From Panagrolaimus kolymaensis (taxonomy: Eukaryota; Nematoda; Chromadorea; Rhabditida; Panagrolaimidae), in NCBI GenBank assembly GCA_028622995.1, contig JAJQJQ010000047.1, positions 496,001 to 560,000 on the forward strand: a stretch of 64,000 nt of DNA. Direction: 5' to 3'. Position 1 is the first letter of the stretch, and the number at the start of each line of letters is the position of its first letter. The translations under genes were made by a program, and so were the position numbers. Shown here piece after piece: positions 33,065 to 45,861 of the stretch. The notes beneath the pieces were generated by a model that ran no database searches, was not told the DNA's origin, and saw nothing but the letters and a program-made list of their open reading frames with translations.

Positions 33065-34254
33065 ATGTCATCCCGTGACCGCGCCCCTCGTGGTCCTCCT
33101 CCAGCTATCAGTGGTTTGCATAGTTTAAAAGTGAGTTTTATTTTTATTTTTTTTGGAGATTATGAAATTACCCGCCATTTTTTAAGGTTGATAATATTTC
33201 ATATCAAACCACTCAAAATGAACTTCGTCGAATGTTTGAGCGATATGGAGAAATTGGAGATGTCCATATTCCCCGAGATCGTCATTCCCGTCAAAGCCGT
33301 GGCTTTGGGTTTGTTCGATTTATAAGCCGCAAGGATGCTGATTATGCCGTTTCCCGAATGGATGGCCGATATGTTGATGGACGAGAAATTCGTGTATCCT
33401 TCGCTAAATACGATCGTCCCCTCGATGAACATGGATATGATCGAAATCATTCCTCCGATCGTGGTGGCAGTGGTCGTGGTGGTGGCCGTGATCGTGATGA
33501 ACGTCGCAGGTTTGTTTTTTCAAAATTTTTAAAATCAATCAATTCACTTCCCTTTACTGCTGATTCAATTGGAATATATATATTTTTCGAAAATTTACAT
33601 ATATATTTAAAATTGTTAATAATAATTGCACTTTTAAAGCCCACTGCTACGGCCGAGGCTGATGGTTGCAGTTTATTGATAGAGAGCAGATAAAAAAAAA
33701 TTTTGCGCTGACTTTTTTTTGAGAGCTGATCCTTCGTTTGTTACACGCAGTTAAATAACTTATTTGGAGACCACCCAAATCTTTAAAGTATATGTCTGCG
33801 GCAAAGAGAGTAGCTGAGCTGAGCAAGCCGCTTTTGGCAGTGGTAGTACCAGGGCAGGATTTTAATTTGGCAGTCATTAGCAGGGCTGTTGACTATTTTG
33901 ATTTGCAGTTTTTTTTTTCACTCATTCTTTTTTTAAAAGCTGAATATTGGCAGATCCATTTAGCAGTTTGTTTATATAAAAAAAGGCAGGAATGCAGCAG
34001 CTAACTGCAGGTTTGGCATATTTGTGTGCCGCGTTTTTGTTGTTTTTGTTGTTAACCTTCGTTTTTACCATAAAACAACTTTTAATCAATAATTTTTAAG
34101 AAGCAGCCGAAGTCGTTCACCAATTCGTCGACGATCTCGTTCACGAACTTCTTCCCCACCAAAACGTTCAGCATCACCATCGAAATCTCGAAGCCGTTCA
34201 CCCATCAAACAACGATCCCAAAGTCGTTCACGAACTCGTTCACCATCAAAATAA
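33065..34254 (+). CDS. SRSF2: SRSF2/SC35-type SR splicing factor
   Basis: Exons 33065-33130, 33187-33509 and 34101-34254 give 180 aa. One RNA-recognition motif spans about 18-95, with SLKVDNISYQTT (RNP2) and RGFGFVRFISRKDA (RNP1), and the SRSF2-type IPRDR. A Gly/Arg hinge and a C-terminal RS domain of many SR and RS dipeptides follow. It binds exonic enhancers and recruits U1/U2 components in the nucleus. The first intron is 56 bp but the second is 591 bp and comparatively GC-rich (33640-34020). It may hold an alternative exon used for autoregulation, as known for SR genes, although none is proven here. The C. elegans counterpart would be rsp-4. Confidence 0.94.
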
Positions 34255-35238
34255 AAAAAATGGAAAGAATTTCAAGAAAAACAAAAAATAATTACATTAC
34301 TCTTTTGGCAGCTCAACTTTTATTTTATTTTTTTATATTCGAAAGTAAAGTAATTAAATCTTCATATTATTTTTTTCTGCCTACAATTTGTTATTCTAAT
34401 TTATTTATCTGATATTATAATGGAATTGTTTTTTTTTCAAAATTGTTGTTGGGTTGAACACTTTTTTTTGGATTTAAATAAATATTTCAAAAATCAAATT
34501 TCCTGTCATCAGCGAAGATTATCCATCCAAATTAAAAAATAGCTTGTAAATTTTTTTGCGTCTTGAAAGGGTTTATTTCTTATTAAATTTTATAATAAAA
34601 ACTGCCACTAAAATTAATGGATTCGTTTAAAAAAAAGTTAATGAACCAAAAGTTTAATTATGGTTTTACAGTTTTGAAAAAAACAATTCATAGTTTAAAA
34701 ATTTTAAAAGTTTATCAATTTTCGGATTAAAAAAATTAAACGTACATACATATTTCAATATTTGATTTTCAGCTGCTGTCCACTTTTTTTGCAACGTTAA
34801 ATAATATTAAATAGATGGCGGTGCCAGCTGGTCATTCATTACTCCATCTATCTACCTCGCCCTCTTATAATCTTTTCTTTTCACTTTTCGCTTTTTCCTG
34901 ACCCTTGAAGAAGCGACATCGTTGTTGTTAGATAAGAAATTTTAAGCATTTGTTTTCAAACTTTAAAATATTTTTTGACAAATGATTGAGAGAAAAAAAT
35001 TTTTAAAGGAAAGCAAAAAGGCCATAGAGTTTGATCGTCCGTCTTCGAACCAAACGATTTGACTCTTTTCTTGTCAGTTGATCACTTCACTTTTATTTTA
35101 TTTTTCTGTTCATTGCTTGCTTGTGCTTACTAGTTGTCGGTCACTAAAAGAAAGAAGTGATTATTTAAAAAGCATAACTTTTATTTTATTTTTGATTTGG
35201 TTCATCATTTTTGCAACTCTCTTCCTTCTGCAGAAAAA
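34255..35238. other. Intergenic: SRSF2 3' flank and FN3 gene promoter
   Basis: AT-rich with AATAAA-like words soon after the SRSF2 stop. A GC-richer patch at about 34800-34870 precedes the next gene. No coding exon. Confidence 0.5.
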
Positions 35239-37604
35239 ATGATAATTAAAATATTAAGTTTAATTATTTTTTCGTTATTTTTTGTTGTTCAAAGTTATGC
35301 TTTATCTGAACCCATGGTCAAGAATTTAAGGGCTCGATACGATACTTCTGCAAATTCAATTTATATTGAATGGGATTATTTTGAAACTCAACAAACTAGC
35401 TACGGTAATTTTCAAATCTTTATTAAAAACTTTTTCCATTATTAATTTTTTTAGATGTTCAATTCGTTGTAAGATACCGAGTAACAAATCGAGTTTCACC
35501 TGATAGCCAATGGAAGCTAGCTCGAACAGCTGATAGACTTGTTCGCTTGCATTTACCCGATATTCATAGTGGCGATGAACTTGAAGTTCAAGTTAAAGTT
35601 GAACGAGGTGGACAAGTTATTGAAGATTGGAGTCAACAATTACTTATTTCTGTTGCAAAAAGATTAAAATTGGGAGAAGGAATTTTGGTTGAAGAAGGCG
35701 ATCTCCTTCCTCCCTTAAACTTTGCTGCAAATGTTATGGGTCCTAAAACAGTGAAACTTGAATGGAGACCTTATAATCCTCACATTCCTGGTTTGTATTA
35801 TATTGTAAATGCTAAACAATTAACCACGCAATCAGGAACTCAATTTATTACTAAACAAGTTAGTTTTTTTTGTCTTACAACGAAAAAAGGATTTTAAACT
35901 AAAAAAATTAAATTTAGATCAAAATTGAAGCCACCTATTTCACTTTGGATGACTTAGTTCCAGGTGAAAGATATGAAATGACCATTCGAAGTGCCACTCC
36001 CACAGATACATCTTCCACAGCTGCAATCGTAGAAATTTCATTACCCAAAGAAGATGAATGGTTTGAAGTTGGAAATTTAATTATTTCAAGCCATTTTCAA
36101 AGGGATGGCAGAGGCATTGTTAATTTAACTTGGGAAGTTCCACCAGAAATGATTGGAAAAATTCGGGGTTTTTTAAATATTTTTTTGAACAAATAATTAA
36201 AAGCAAAAAATTTAGAATATCAAGTCCAATATGCCCCTGAAGGTATGAATAATTTCAAAGAGCTTCGATTCCTTGGTGAAGAACCTTCGGCTGCTCTTTA
36301 TGATCTTCAAAGGTAATAACTAAAAAATTAAAACTTATCCACAAAAAATTTGATTTTTATATTTTAGCGATACTGAATACGTTCTTAAAATCAAAACTTA
36401 CCTCACAAATAACCTTGAAACCGAAAGTGGAGAATTTCGTTTTAAAACTCCCAAAGTTATGATGGATCCAATTAGTAAAGTTGATGTTTTGTATTCCTCA
36501 AGTGAAGCTAATGCTGTTCGACTTCAATGGGTTTTGGAACCGTAGATTTTTCATTTCTTTTATGCAAATTATTTAAAATTTATTTTTTAAGCCATGTTGA
36601 CCTTGACTCCATTGCGGGCTATGATGTTTATATTTCGGAAGATAAAAATGCTCCAGAAGATCGATGGCGCTATATTCGACTTGATGGCAAAGAAGCTTCC
36701 ATATCCGTCAATGATATTAAAGCTTTAACAACCTATTATGTTCGTTTCGTTATTCGAAAAACGGATGGAAATATGATTCAAGGACCTTTAATTTATCATT
36801 TTAGAACCACGGGTAAAAAATAAATAAAATGTTACTTATAATTTTTTAAATTTTTTTTAAAGATCAACTTTCAAAAACGGCTGAAATGAGACAAGGCAAT
36901 TCTCTTTCTTATCGAAATATTGCCCCTGGGAGAGTAAGCATTTCTTGGACATATCCTTCCAGCATCGCCGGAAATATTGCGGGTGCTGTTATTCTTTACT
37001 CTGATCGAAACGATGTATCAATAGATCAATGGCGACGAATTTCTATTCCAGATGCCACAACTGTAAATAACTTTTTTGTTTTAAGCATAAAAAAGTTTTC
37101 TAAGCAATGTTTTTTAGAAATCTGTGGTTTTGCATAATCTTCGTGAAGGCACCAAATATCATGTCCACATAATTCCAAAATTAAATAATGGCGAATTGGA
37201 TTATGCTTCAACCGAAAAATTTGAATTGCAAACTGATGCCAGTAAGAAATTATTTATTTTAGCAAAAAATTTGGAGATAAAAACAATTTTTTTAGGAGAG
37301 CAATCTCGAGCTTTTGAACATCCATATTTCAACCAAGTTCGTCGAGAAGGAGCCCCACAATTTCAAGAAATGAGAGTTGCAGCTGAATCAGGTGAAAAAC
37401 ATATTAACATTGTTTCATGCAATCCTGATGCTTTCAAGGCTCGTTTCTTTGCTATTTTTTTTCTTTTTAAAAGCAAGCAACAATATTTTTTAGACTGGCT
37501 GTGCTTGGGATGAACATTGCATTGCCTCTGTTGATAATACCAACGTTGGATGGTGCATTCCCGATGCATTGCGAGATTCCATTATCAAATCAACTTCAGA
37601 TTAA
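35239..37604 (+). CDS. Secreted fibronectin type III-domain protein, 439 aa
   Basis: Ten exons: 35239-35404, 35455-35858, 35918-36167, 36216-36312, 36368-36541, 36592-36812, 36863-37062, 37118-37241, 37296-37438, 37494-37604. A signal peptide (about 1-21) is followed by about four FN3 domains, each showing the W-core and Y-x-L/V-x-V strand signature (IYIEWDYF, VKLEWRPY, VNLTWEVP, VRLQWVLE, VSISWTYP). A small Cys-rich end (VSCNPDAF, GCAWDEHC, GWCIPDAL) completes it. Probably an extracellular matrix or cell-surface adhesion protein; no membrane anchor is seen at the C-terminus. The last intron lacks a usable GT donor. Joining needs AAG|GC (37439), a GC-AG intron, to keep the Cys-rich tail in frame. 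I do not recognise a named orthologue. Confidence 0.85.
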
Positions 37605-38080
37605 AAAATATATTTAATTTATTAAAATTCTTTTTTAAATTTATCACAAAAATAATTATTTAATTTAAAATTTTTTTAATGAAACACCGGAAATAAATAA
37701 ATAAAAGTTTTTGAAAGAAAAAAAAGTTATTAATTTTTTGTATGACTAGTAAAATTTAAAAATATAAATAATTGAGATAATAAAATAATTGTTTTGTATA
37801 TGTATGTGTATTCTTTAAACTGGATTGTTTTTGAAGCTTAAAAAATTCTTAAAAATAAAAATGACTAAAAATGAAAGAAAAATTAGAGGACAAAATGAGA
37901 TTGAGATATGCAAAGAAGAAGAAAAAAATATATGAAAGCTCAAAAAAAGAAAGGAAAACCTTTAAAAAAATTGAATCAAATTAAAAAAATATTTTCGTTA
38001 TATATTTTTGTATTAAAAAATTGAGATCGTTTTTTACCCTTGTTTATCCTCCCAAAAAATATTTTTTACACATTTGTCGA

Positions 38081-40349
38081 TTAATTTCGAAGTTGTTGTT
38101 GTTGTTGTTGTGGTGGTTTTTTCCTTGATTTTTCTTCGAGATAACTTATTCCTCCTCCACCGGCATTGCGTCGTTTACCTCCTCTGGATTTATTGTTTTT
38201 ATTTGTTGCTACCATATCTGTAAAAGTATCAGACAAAGTTGGAAAGCATAAACATGCTAATTTATGCCATGATTGAATATTTTCACTTATCGATGAATCA
38301 AATGGAAGTTTTTGAGTTATATGAGGATGGCGTTTTTCGATGTGCGAATATACTATTGAAATTTCTGATGAATGATATTTACATTCAGGACATGAATAAT
38401 TTTTAATACCAAAATGAATGGTTGCATGATCGAGTAAAACGGAGATATTTTGATCAGCGGTAAATAATTTGAAACAAAACTAAAAAAAGTAAAATGTTTT
38501 AATTATTTTCAAACAAAAAATGCAAATTTATTAAAGAAATTAAAAAAAAAGAAAAAAGTTTTTAAAAAAATGTTTTAAAAAATTTTTCCAAGAAATTTGC
38601 ATATTTTTTGATTTTTCTAATAAAAATGTTTACTAACCTCGCATTGAATAGCTTTAAGAGAATTTAAATCTCGATTTAATTGAATTGAAAAAGTTTTAAC
38701 AAAATCATGCCGTAACATTTCATCTTCCAAAGTATATCCACGACGTTTAGCAAAATCAGGGAAAAATAATGGCACACATACTACAAAATTAATTCCTGTG
38801 GGAGTCATCACAGTAACCCCGTCGCCATTATGCTCATTATAAATGTGTAATGTAACTTTCCACTGAAATAAAAAAAGAAGAAGTTAAGCTTTGTAGTAAT
38901 TATTTTTAGTTTCTAATTTAAAAAAATAAAGAAAAGAAGTAAGTTTGACGACTTACAGGTGCATTAGCTAAAAATTCGCATTCTGAACAAGTAAATGAAT
39001 GACAAATATTTGGATGAATTTCAACTAAATGTGTCATTAATTTTGCACTTTGAACATATTCCCCACAATGAGAACAACAAAATATTTCTGATGGTGATAC
39101 AGGTCGATATAATTCTTTGATATCAAATTTATTAACAGCTGCTTCCTCTGATTTTATTTCTTCTTCTTCCTCCTCCTCTGCCTCGTCTGCTTCTTGTATT
39201 TGCTGCTGTGGCTCATTTTCTGCTGGCAAAGGAGTTAGAGTAGTGTCAATTCTCTCAGGTGTAATTTCTGCTTTAACTTGTGTGGGTGTATCATCATTTA
39301 ATGCAGCTATAAAGCTGTTGTTATGAGCAAAACGCTATAATTTGGACTTTTTTTTGCCATTTTTAAAAAAGCGTAACTATTTTTTTTACCTTTGCATGAC
39401 CGGGAAAACATTGCTCCATTAAATTTGCCCATTGTTGTTGCATTTCTTTACACATTGCATCAATTGGGCTACTATCATAATCAGAATGGTTGTGTTGCAT
39501 ATGCAATCGAACTTTAGCCATTTCATTATGGCTATATGCGCAATGACAGCATTGATATTGTTTTAAAGCGGCATGGCGACGAACATGATTAGTTAAATTT
39601 GAAAGTCGACTCGACATAATTTTATTTGAGCATAAATTACACGAAGCATAAATTGTTGGATCATCGCTTACTTGCATTCTTGAACCTCGTGGTCTTGCCA
39701 CGAATGGAATAGGTGATGGTAAAGTTGTGGTATTTTCAGAGGAAGATAATCCATGAGAATTTGAATTTGTAGGGCTTGATGAAGATGGTTGTTGGGGTGG
39801 TTGCTCTAAAAAAAATTTAATTACACGTTTTTGTATTATTTTTTTTTGTTAATTTTAATTCTGATATAAGTGTCATACCTCCTCCTCCACATTCTTTTTC
39901 ATTATTGGTAATATTAGATAGGGCTGCAATAACAGCTGCCGTTAAATTATTATTATTCGCAGAATTACTGCTTTCAACATCCGCATTATTAGGTGTTACG
40001 ACACCTTCATCATGACTATTATTTGTACATTTTTCTCTTAAAAGTCTCTTTCTTCCGCCTGTTGCTTTACGCTTGGAGACTACAACCACGTCGTTGTTTG
40101 AGTCAGAAATATTAATAATTTCATCAACATCTACAGCGGAAGTTAAAACATTTTCTGGCAGATTTTTTACATATGAAACATTTGTAAAGCCTTCAGAAAC
40201 CTAAAAATCCATTTAAAATATTCTGTTTGATATTTTTTCAAGTTTCTGTAAATTACCAGTAAATTTTGTAGGCGAGTAACTTCCTCTTTTGTTGATAGTT
40301 TTACGATAGCATAAACACTTTCATTGTCGTCAGATAACAATTTACTCAT
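38081..40349 (-). CDS. C2H2 zinc-finger protein, 610 aa
   Basis: Exons, minus order: 40349-40257, 40200-39879, 39805-39390, 39334-38957, 38862-38638, 38479-38081; all joins keep frame. The N-terminus is acidic and Ser/Asn-rich with a basic patch (KRKATGGRKR) and an AT-hook-like RPRGSR. Non-standard fingers follow: CNLCSNKI..NHVRRH, CCHCAYSHNE..HMQHNH, CCSHCGEYV..HLVEIH, CSECEF and CPECKYHS..HIEKRH. The end is Gly/Gln-rich. Several fingers end H-x3-H with an extra aromatic or basic residue, which suggests a DNA-binding or chromatin regulator. Introns are 50-160 bp. Orthology is not assigned. It is divergent from the next gene and separated from it by 5.5 kb. Confidence 0.85.
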
Positions 40350-43300
40350 TTTTTGTTTTAAAATGTAAAAAATTGCACTGTAACCATTTTCTTAAAAAAA
40401 ATAACAAAAATTATTACTTTCTTCTTTCTTTTTTGTTGCTAAGTAAAAAATTAATAAAAAGTAAAGTAAAAAAATGCATGCTTAAGTGAAGAAAAAAAAT
40501 CGAAAAGCCATTAACACTAGCTCTCTGTATTAAAAAAAATGCAAGCAGGCAGGCAAGCGAAAATGCTTAGAACAAAAAATAGGATAAAAAAAAATGAAAA
40601 GCACGAAGACAACATCGACGAAAAGAAAATGCGCGCATTCCGGTGGTTGTTGTAGTGGTAGTTGGCAGATATATAAAAAAGGAAAACATGAGAAAAAAAA
40701 GTAGTATATATTTTTTTGTGGTTGGTTGTGGGAATGGCAAAAGCCCCTATGGGCCATTTCTATAAAAAAAATAAAATAAAAGACACGCTGAATTTGGCAG
40801 CAACAACAACGACGTGCAAAAAAATGCATGCGCGCAGCAACAACTAACATGCTTGCTTTCATTCCTATACATAAATGGCATGCAACTGCCAGAAGGAAAA
40901 AAAAGAAATGCGACAACTACTAGCAAGAAAGCAAGAAAGAAAATGACTAGCAACCGCAAAAAGCTTTTTTTTTCTCGCGCAGGCAGTCTATTATTTTAAA
41001 TGCGTGAACTCAAGTGAAAAAAAGAAAGAAAAAAGGAGACACCGCCTTTTTTTTTATTTCTGCGTGAACTTGGATGGACACGGCAAAAAGTGTTATTATA
41101 TAACTAACAAAAGTCACTAATGGAAAAAAAATTATAGGTAAAAAAAGAAGCTAATATGGTATTAGCCGATGCTGAGTGGATGGATAATCAGAGGTTTACC
41201 GTGAAGAGTAAAAAGCTTTCAGAAAATGAAACAAATATTTTTTTATGTAAATTAAAAAGTGATAAAAAAAAGTGATGCAAAAAAGTCAAAAAAAAAACAG
41301 ATATTATTTTTTTAGATAAAAGAAAATTAAAAGTTTCAATGTTTTATTTTTTTAAATTTAAAGCTCGATTTAACAAAATACAAATAAATATGAAAGCACG
41401 CAGAAAAAATAAAAGTCCAATAATAACAACTAAAACTAACAACTAACTGCATGCTTTATTTTTTTCAAGCACCACTGCGCGCATTTGTGAAAGCCTCCAA
41501 ACTAACTGCATGCATTTTTTTTTTTTGCAAGAAGCAAGGGCAAAACGTTCAAAAAAAATAAAAGAAAAAACGATGCAAGTAGTTGTTGTTTGTTGGGAGA
41601 GAAGCAAGCAAGTAAGCTTTTTGGCAGCTCTGTTGGTTGTGTCAGTTGATGATAGGAAATAACAAAAAAAAGTGGAAAGCATGCTTGCTCGCGCTCATGG
41701 ATACGCAAAGTCCGCATTTTTTTTGACGTAAATGCTGCGCGCGAGAAAATAAAAAAAAGCATATTTATACGTGCGTGGAAATTAAAAAGCTTCTTTTTCC
41801 TTTTTTAAAAGTGAACTTAAGCTAAGATATTTACAGCTGCTGCTGCTTACAATGCAGGTCTCTCGTACAACCTTTTTTGGAGGATATAAAAAAATAAAAA
41901 AAATAAAGAAAGTTAATGCGCTAAAAACATCTTGCATTTTAGTTTGTTACTTATTTATTTGGAAGTCACGCAAGCAGCAAAAAGAAAAGCAGCAAACTAT
42001 TCTCGCACAAAAAATAGAATAAAAAAGGAAAAGCAACAACCACAACTTTTTTTCTTCTCGAGGTGCCTTTTCTGTCATATTTTTTCTTTATCTTCTTGCT
42101 TGCTTGCTTGCTGTTACTCGACTGCTGCTGCCATGGTGCGCAAAAACAACAAAGTACATTTTTTTTACATTTTTTTAAGCTTTAAAATGCCATCACAGAA
42201 AAAAAACCAAAAAAACGGAAATGGCACGACGACACTTTACACATATTTTTTTTTGCAGCACACTGTCAACCAAACACCCACGAAATGTCTTAAATTTAGC
42301 CGATGACGATGACCAAAAAGAAAAAAGTTTATTTTGCTTGTATATATTTTAATTTGAAACACAGTCGACTGTTTCGATAGTTTTTAAACTTTAAAAAAAG
42401 AGCACCATCAACAACCAAATTTAATCAAAGAAAGATCTAAGCGGCGGTCGATAGATTTTTAAAAGAAAAAAGCCGCTTACAAAATTTTTTGTTTTTTCAT
42501 TCGATTTGCATTTTCCATTTCTTTTTCTTTTGTACAATAAAACCACCAGGTAGCAAAGCAAAGGCTGTCAGCATCTGTAATGAGGAATATAAAGTTTTTT
42601 TTATCTCATCTGTCGATTTTTTTAAAACAAAAAATGCAAAGCAAAAAAGAAGAAACGTTGATGTTGAAAGAAAAAATATACATACATCCAACAAGATCCG
42701 TGTCATAAAATAAAAAACATCTATACTCCCTTTTTCAAATGATGATGGAGGTTTATAAAGTGAAAAAGGAAAGAAAAAATGATAGAGACTCGCTATTCCG
42801 CATTATTTTTTTTGTACAAAAAAAAGTGTTCGGCAAAAAAAAAACTTGTGGCAGCGATCAGGCATGCTTCTTCTTCTTCAACGAACAACGAATATTGTTT
42901 TTTTTTCTTCTCCACTTTTCTCTCTCTCTCTTCTCTTCAGCTAGCAGCTTTAAGGCAAAGTTCAGTTCCGAATAAAACAGAAAAAAAGAGAAAACATTTT
43001 TATGTTGTAAAATACAACAAAATGCATTTTGACTCGACTATCTCTTCTGAGTTGGTAGTTTCAATTATTTTTTTTATTCGAGAAACAAACACACATTTTT
43101 TTCTTCGTAAAAAACTCCACTGATTAATTTTTCGTTTTCATTTTGTACCCTCAAGGTCCGGTCATTTTTATTTTATTTTCTTCTTCTTTGCCCTCAATGA
43201 AATTTTTTTGTTTGTTGTTGTTAATTCACTCACTTGTAAATTTTGATTTTTTCTTCTTCCTTGGTGATCGTGGTAATTGGATTACATATTTTTTTTTGAG

Positions 43301-45861
43301 AGAGGAGCGTTTCCATTCTTTTTTTTGTCTTTCTCTTAATTGATAATCACCCATTTGTTTTTGTGGTATATTTATTTTTAGTGTGTCGCAAAACTTATTT
43401 TATTTGTGTTTAAACGTTTCTCCTCGATTGAAAAAATTTGGAGAGAGAGAACTGAATCAAACAATTGCCCCTCCTTTTTGCGTAAAAAAAATTAAAAATG
43501 AGTGCTATCATAGAAGATGATGGTTGCGGTAAAAATGGAGATGGAGATGATGCTCTCTCTATTTCTCGATACCATCCATCATCCATTTTTGAAGACGAAA
43601 AAAAAATAATGAAGAAGAAATAAAAATCGAGGAGGTCGATTGCGGTAGTTTTAGGTTCTCAATTTTTTTTAGTTTTTTACCTTTCCTTTTGGCGACGATA
43701 AATATTATTTCTCCCATTTTTTTTTGTCTCTCATTTCCTTCCGCAACAATCAAACAACGATCATCAGTGTTTAGTAATGATTCGGTTCATTTTTTTATTT
43801 TGCGCATTTCTTTTTATTACTGACAAATATATTTATTCCTCTCCTCTTCATTATTTTTTTCTTCTTCTCTCTTTTCTTCTTTCTCCTCTCTCATTTTCTG
43901 GGATACTGTGGCTTTTTTTTACTCAAAAAAATATACGAAAAAAGTTTCATCAACAAAAAAGCTAACGAAGAAACTTTTTTGCTCTCACCTTTTTTATTTA
44001 TATGCAAAAACAAAGAAAGAAAGACAAAAGCCAACATTAATGATGGCCAAGGCAAAAAAGGTGTAAAAAATTCGCGCACTTTTTTTGTTTGTTTGTTACT
44101 TCAAGTCAGAATACCTCTTTCATCAAACCATCATTTTTTTCTAGTTTTTTTCTCTTTTATGCAATGAGTCACGGATTTTTGGCATCTCTCTATTTCCTAA
44201 CCTTTTTATTTTTCTTTTTTATACTCATTCAACGCAACAAAAAAATATTTTTTTGAGGCAAGATTTTTTTAAAAACCTTTATTTTTATTTTGACAAATTA
44301 ATTGTCACTCACCTTAAATTTATTTTCTCCAGCCTCAATTTGTCGTCCTTGCGCAAGAAAAAAAAAGAAATTAATCAAATTCACAAAAATAAAAATGAAC
44401 TCATTGCACCGAGTTACCTAAATTAACTCTCAACTGACAGCCATGAATGAATGAAAAATAATTTATTTATTTTTTTTGTAAGACTCGGTTAATTTAAACA
44501 ACGAGAGAAAGGTTCGAAATGATAAGCAAGCATATTTTTTTAGACAAAAAAAATGAGGGTTTGAGTTGTGAGGAATGATGCATAAAAATTTAGTGAGTTT
44601 TATTTCGAGGAAAAATAAACTGTCTGGTGATTTTTTTTCTTGTTCTTCGATAAGCTAATATAAAAAAAGAGGTTTATGAGGAACAGTTAATTTTTTTATT
44701 TTGGTCTTTTCTATTCCATTATTTTTTTTGTAAAAGTAAGTAATTAATCTGCCAAAATAAATTTAAAGATTATGGATCCGAAAAGTGGCAGAGGCGGCAG
44801 TTTTAAACTATTTTTTAAGCGACAGCGCTTGATTTTTTAAGGTCGTTATTAAACTAAGTTTATTAAAAAAATCAAATTTGTTAAGTTTTTACTGATTATT
44901 TCTTTTTCATTCCACCTCACCATTTTTCCCCTTCACTTTTTTCTCTTATAGCCTTGAGAAACAGGCATAGAAAAAAAAACACCATAGAATAGCGATGATT
45001 GCGAGAGTCAGAGTGATGGAGCAACAGAGGGATGATGTTAGCAAAAAATGTGATCGGAAGGAAGAAAGTCATAGCGATCCGAAATACGAAGGAGGACGCT
45101 ATCATATTTATTTTTTGTTACAGCATCCTTCACTGGCCTCAAGAGCTCCTCCCATCTATTCTTTACGCCTCTGGTAAAAATGTTTTGTTGTTTTAATCCT
45201 CCTTCTCTGTCTCTCTTTTTTTTCTCGGATGCAATGCCGTGAGTGCATCTATCTATCTCCCAGTCCTTAGTTTTACAAAAACCACGACCATGCAGGATCG
45301 CACACTCGTAGCAGCTTTTTCCCTTTATCGCTTTTCTTTTTGTTTTTTTATTACATTGCAAATTTTTTTTTGTATTTTCTGACGGATATTATCTTCTCTC
45401 ATCTTCTTTTCCCCCAAAAAAAAATTGCGGTGGTGGTAGAGGATTTCAAAGCAGCGCCCTCAAGATGGAGAAATGAAGAAAAAAAAGAAGGAAAAGAAAA
45501 AAAGAGAGAGATAGATCGTTAACGCCAGTTTGACCTTTTCTGTATAGAAAAAAAAAAGAAGATGCGCAAACGCAAGAAGACGCAATATTCCATCGAACCA
45601 GCCAACAAAAACCCTTAACTAAGGAAAAGGAAGGAGATGCCGGCGGGGAAAAGAAAAACAAAAAAAAAGATGAGGCCAACCTCAAAAATTCTTTCATTTG
45701 CTCCGCCTTTTTTTATAGAATAAAGAGGTTTTCTGTTTACTCGTGCACTCTTTTTTTTTTTGCGGTTTACTGTCATATTTTTTTTTGGTTGAGAAAAAAA
45801 GTTGTTGATTTTTTTGACTCTAAAATAACAACTTTCAAACAAAAAACCCAACAGAAAAACA
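40350..45861. other. 5.5-kb intergenic region between two zinc-finger genes
   Basis: No supportable gene. Many short frames arise from A/T runs and from GCAAGC/GCATGC-rich words. Short purine-pyrimidine tracts and CT-rich stretches are common. It is the likely home of regulatory sequence for the two divergent factors, but no specific site can be called. Confidence 0.5.
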
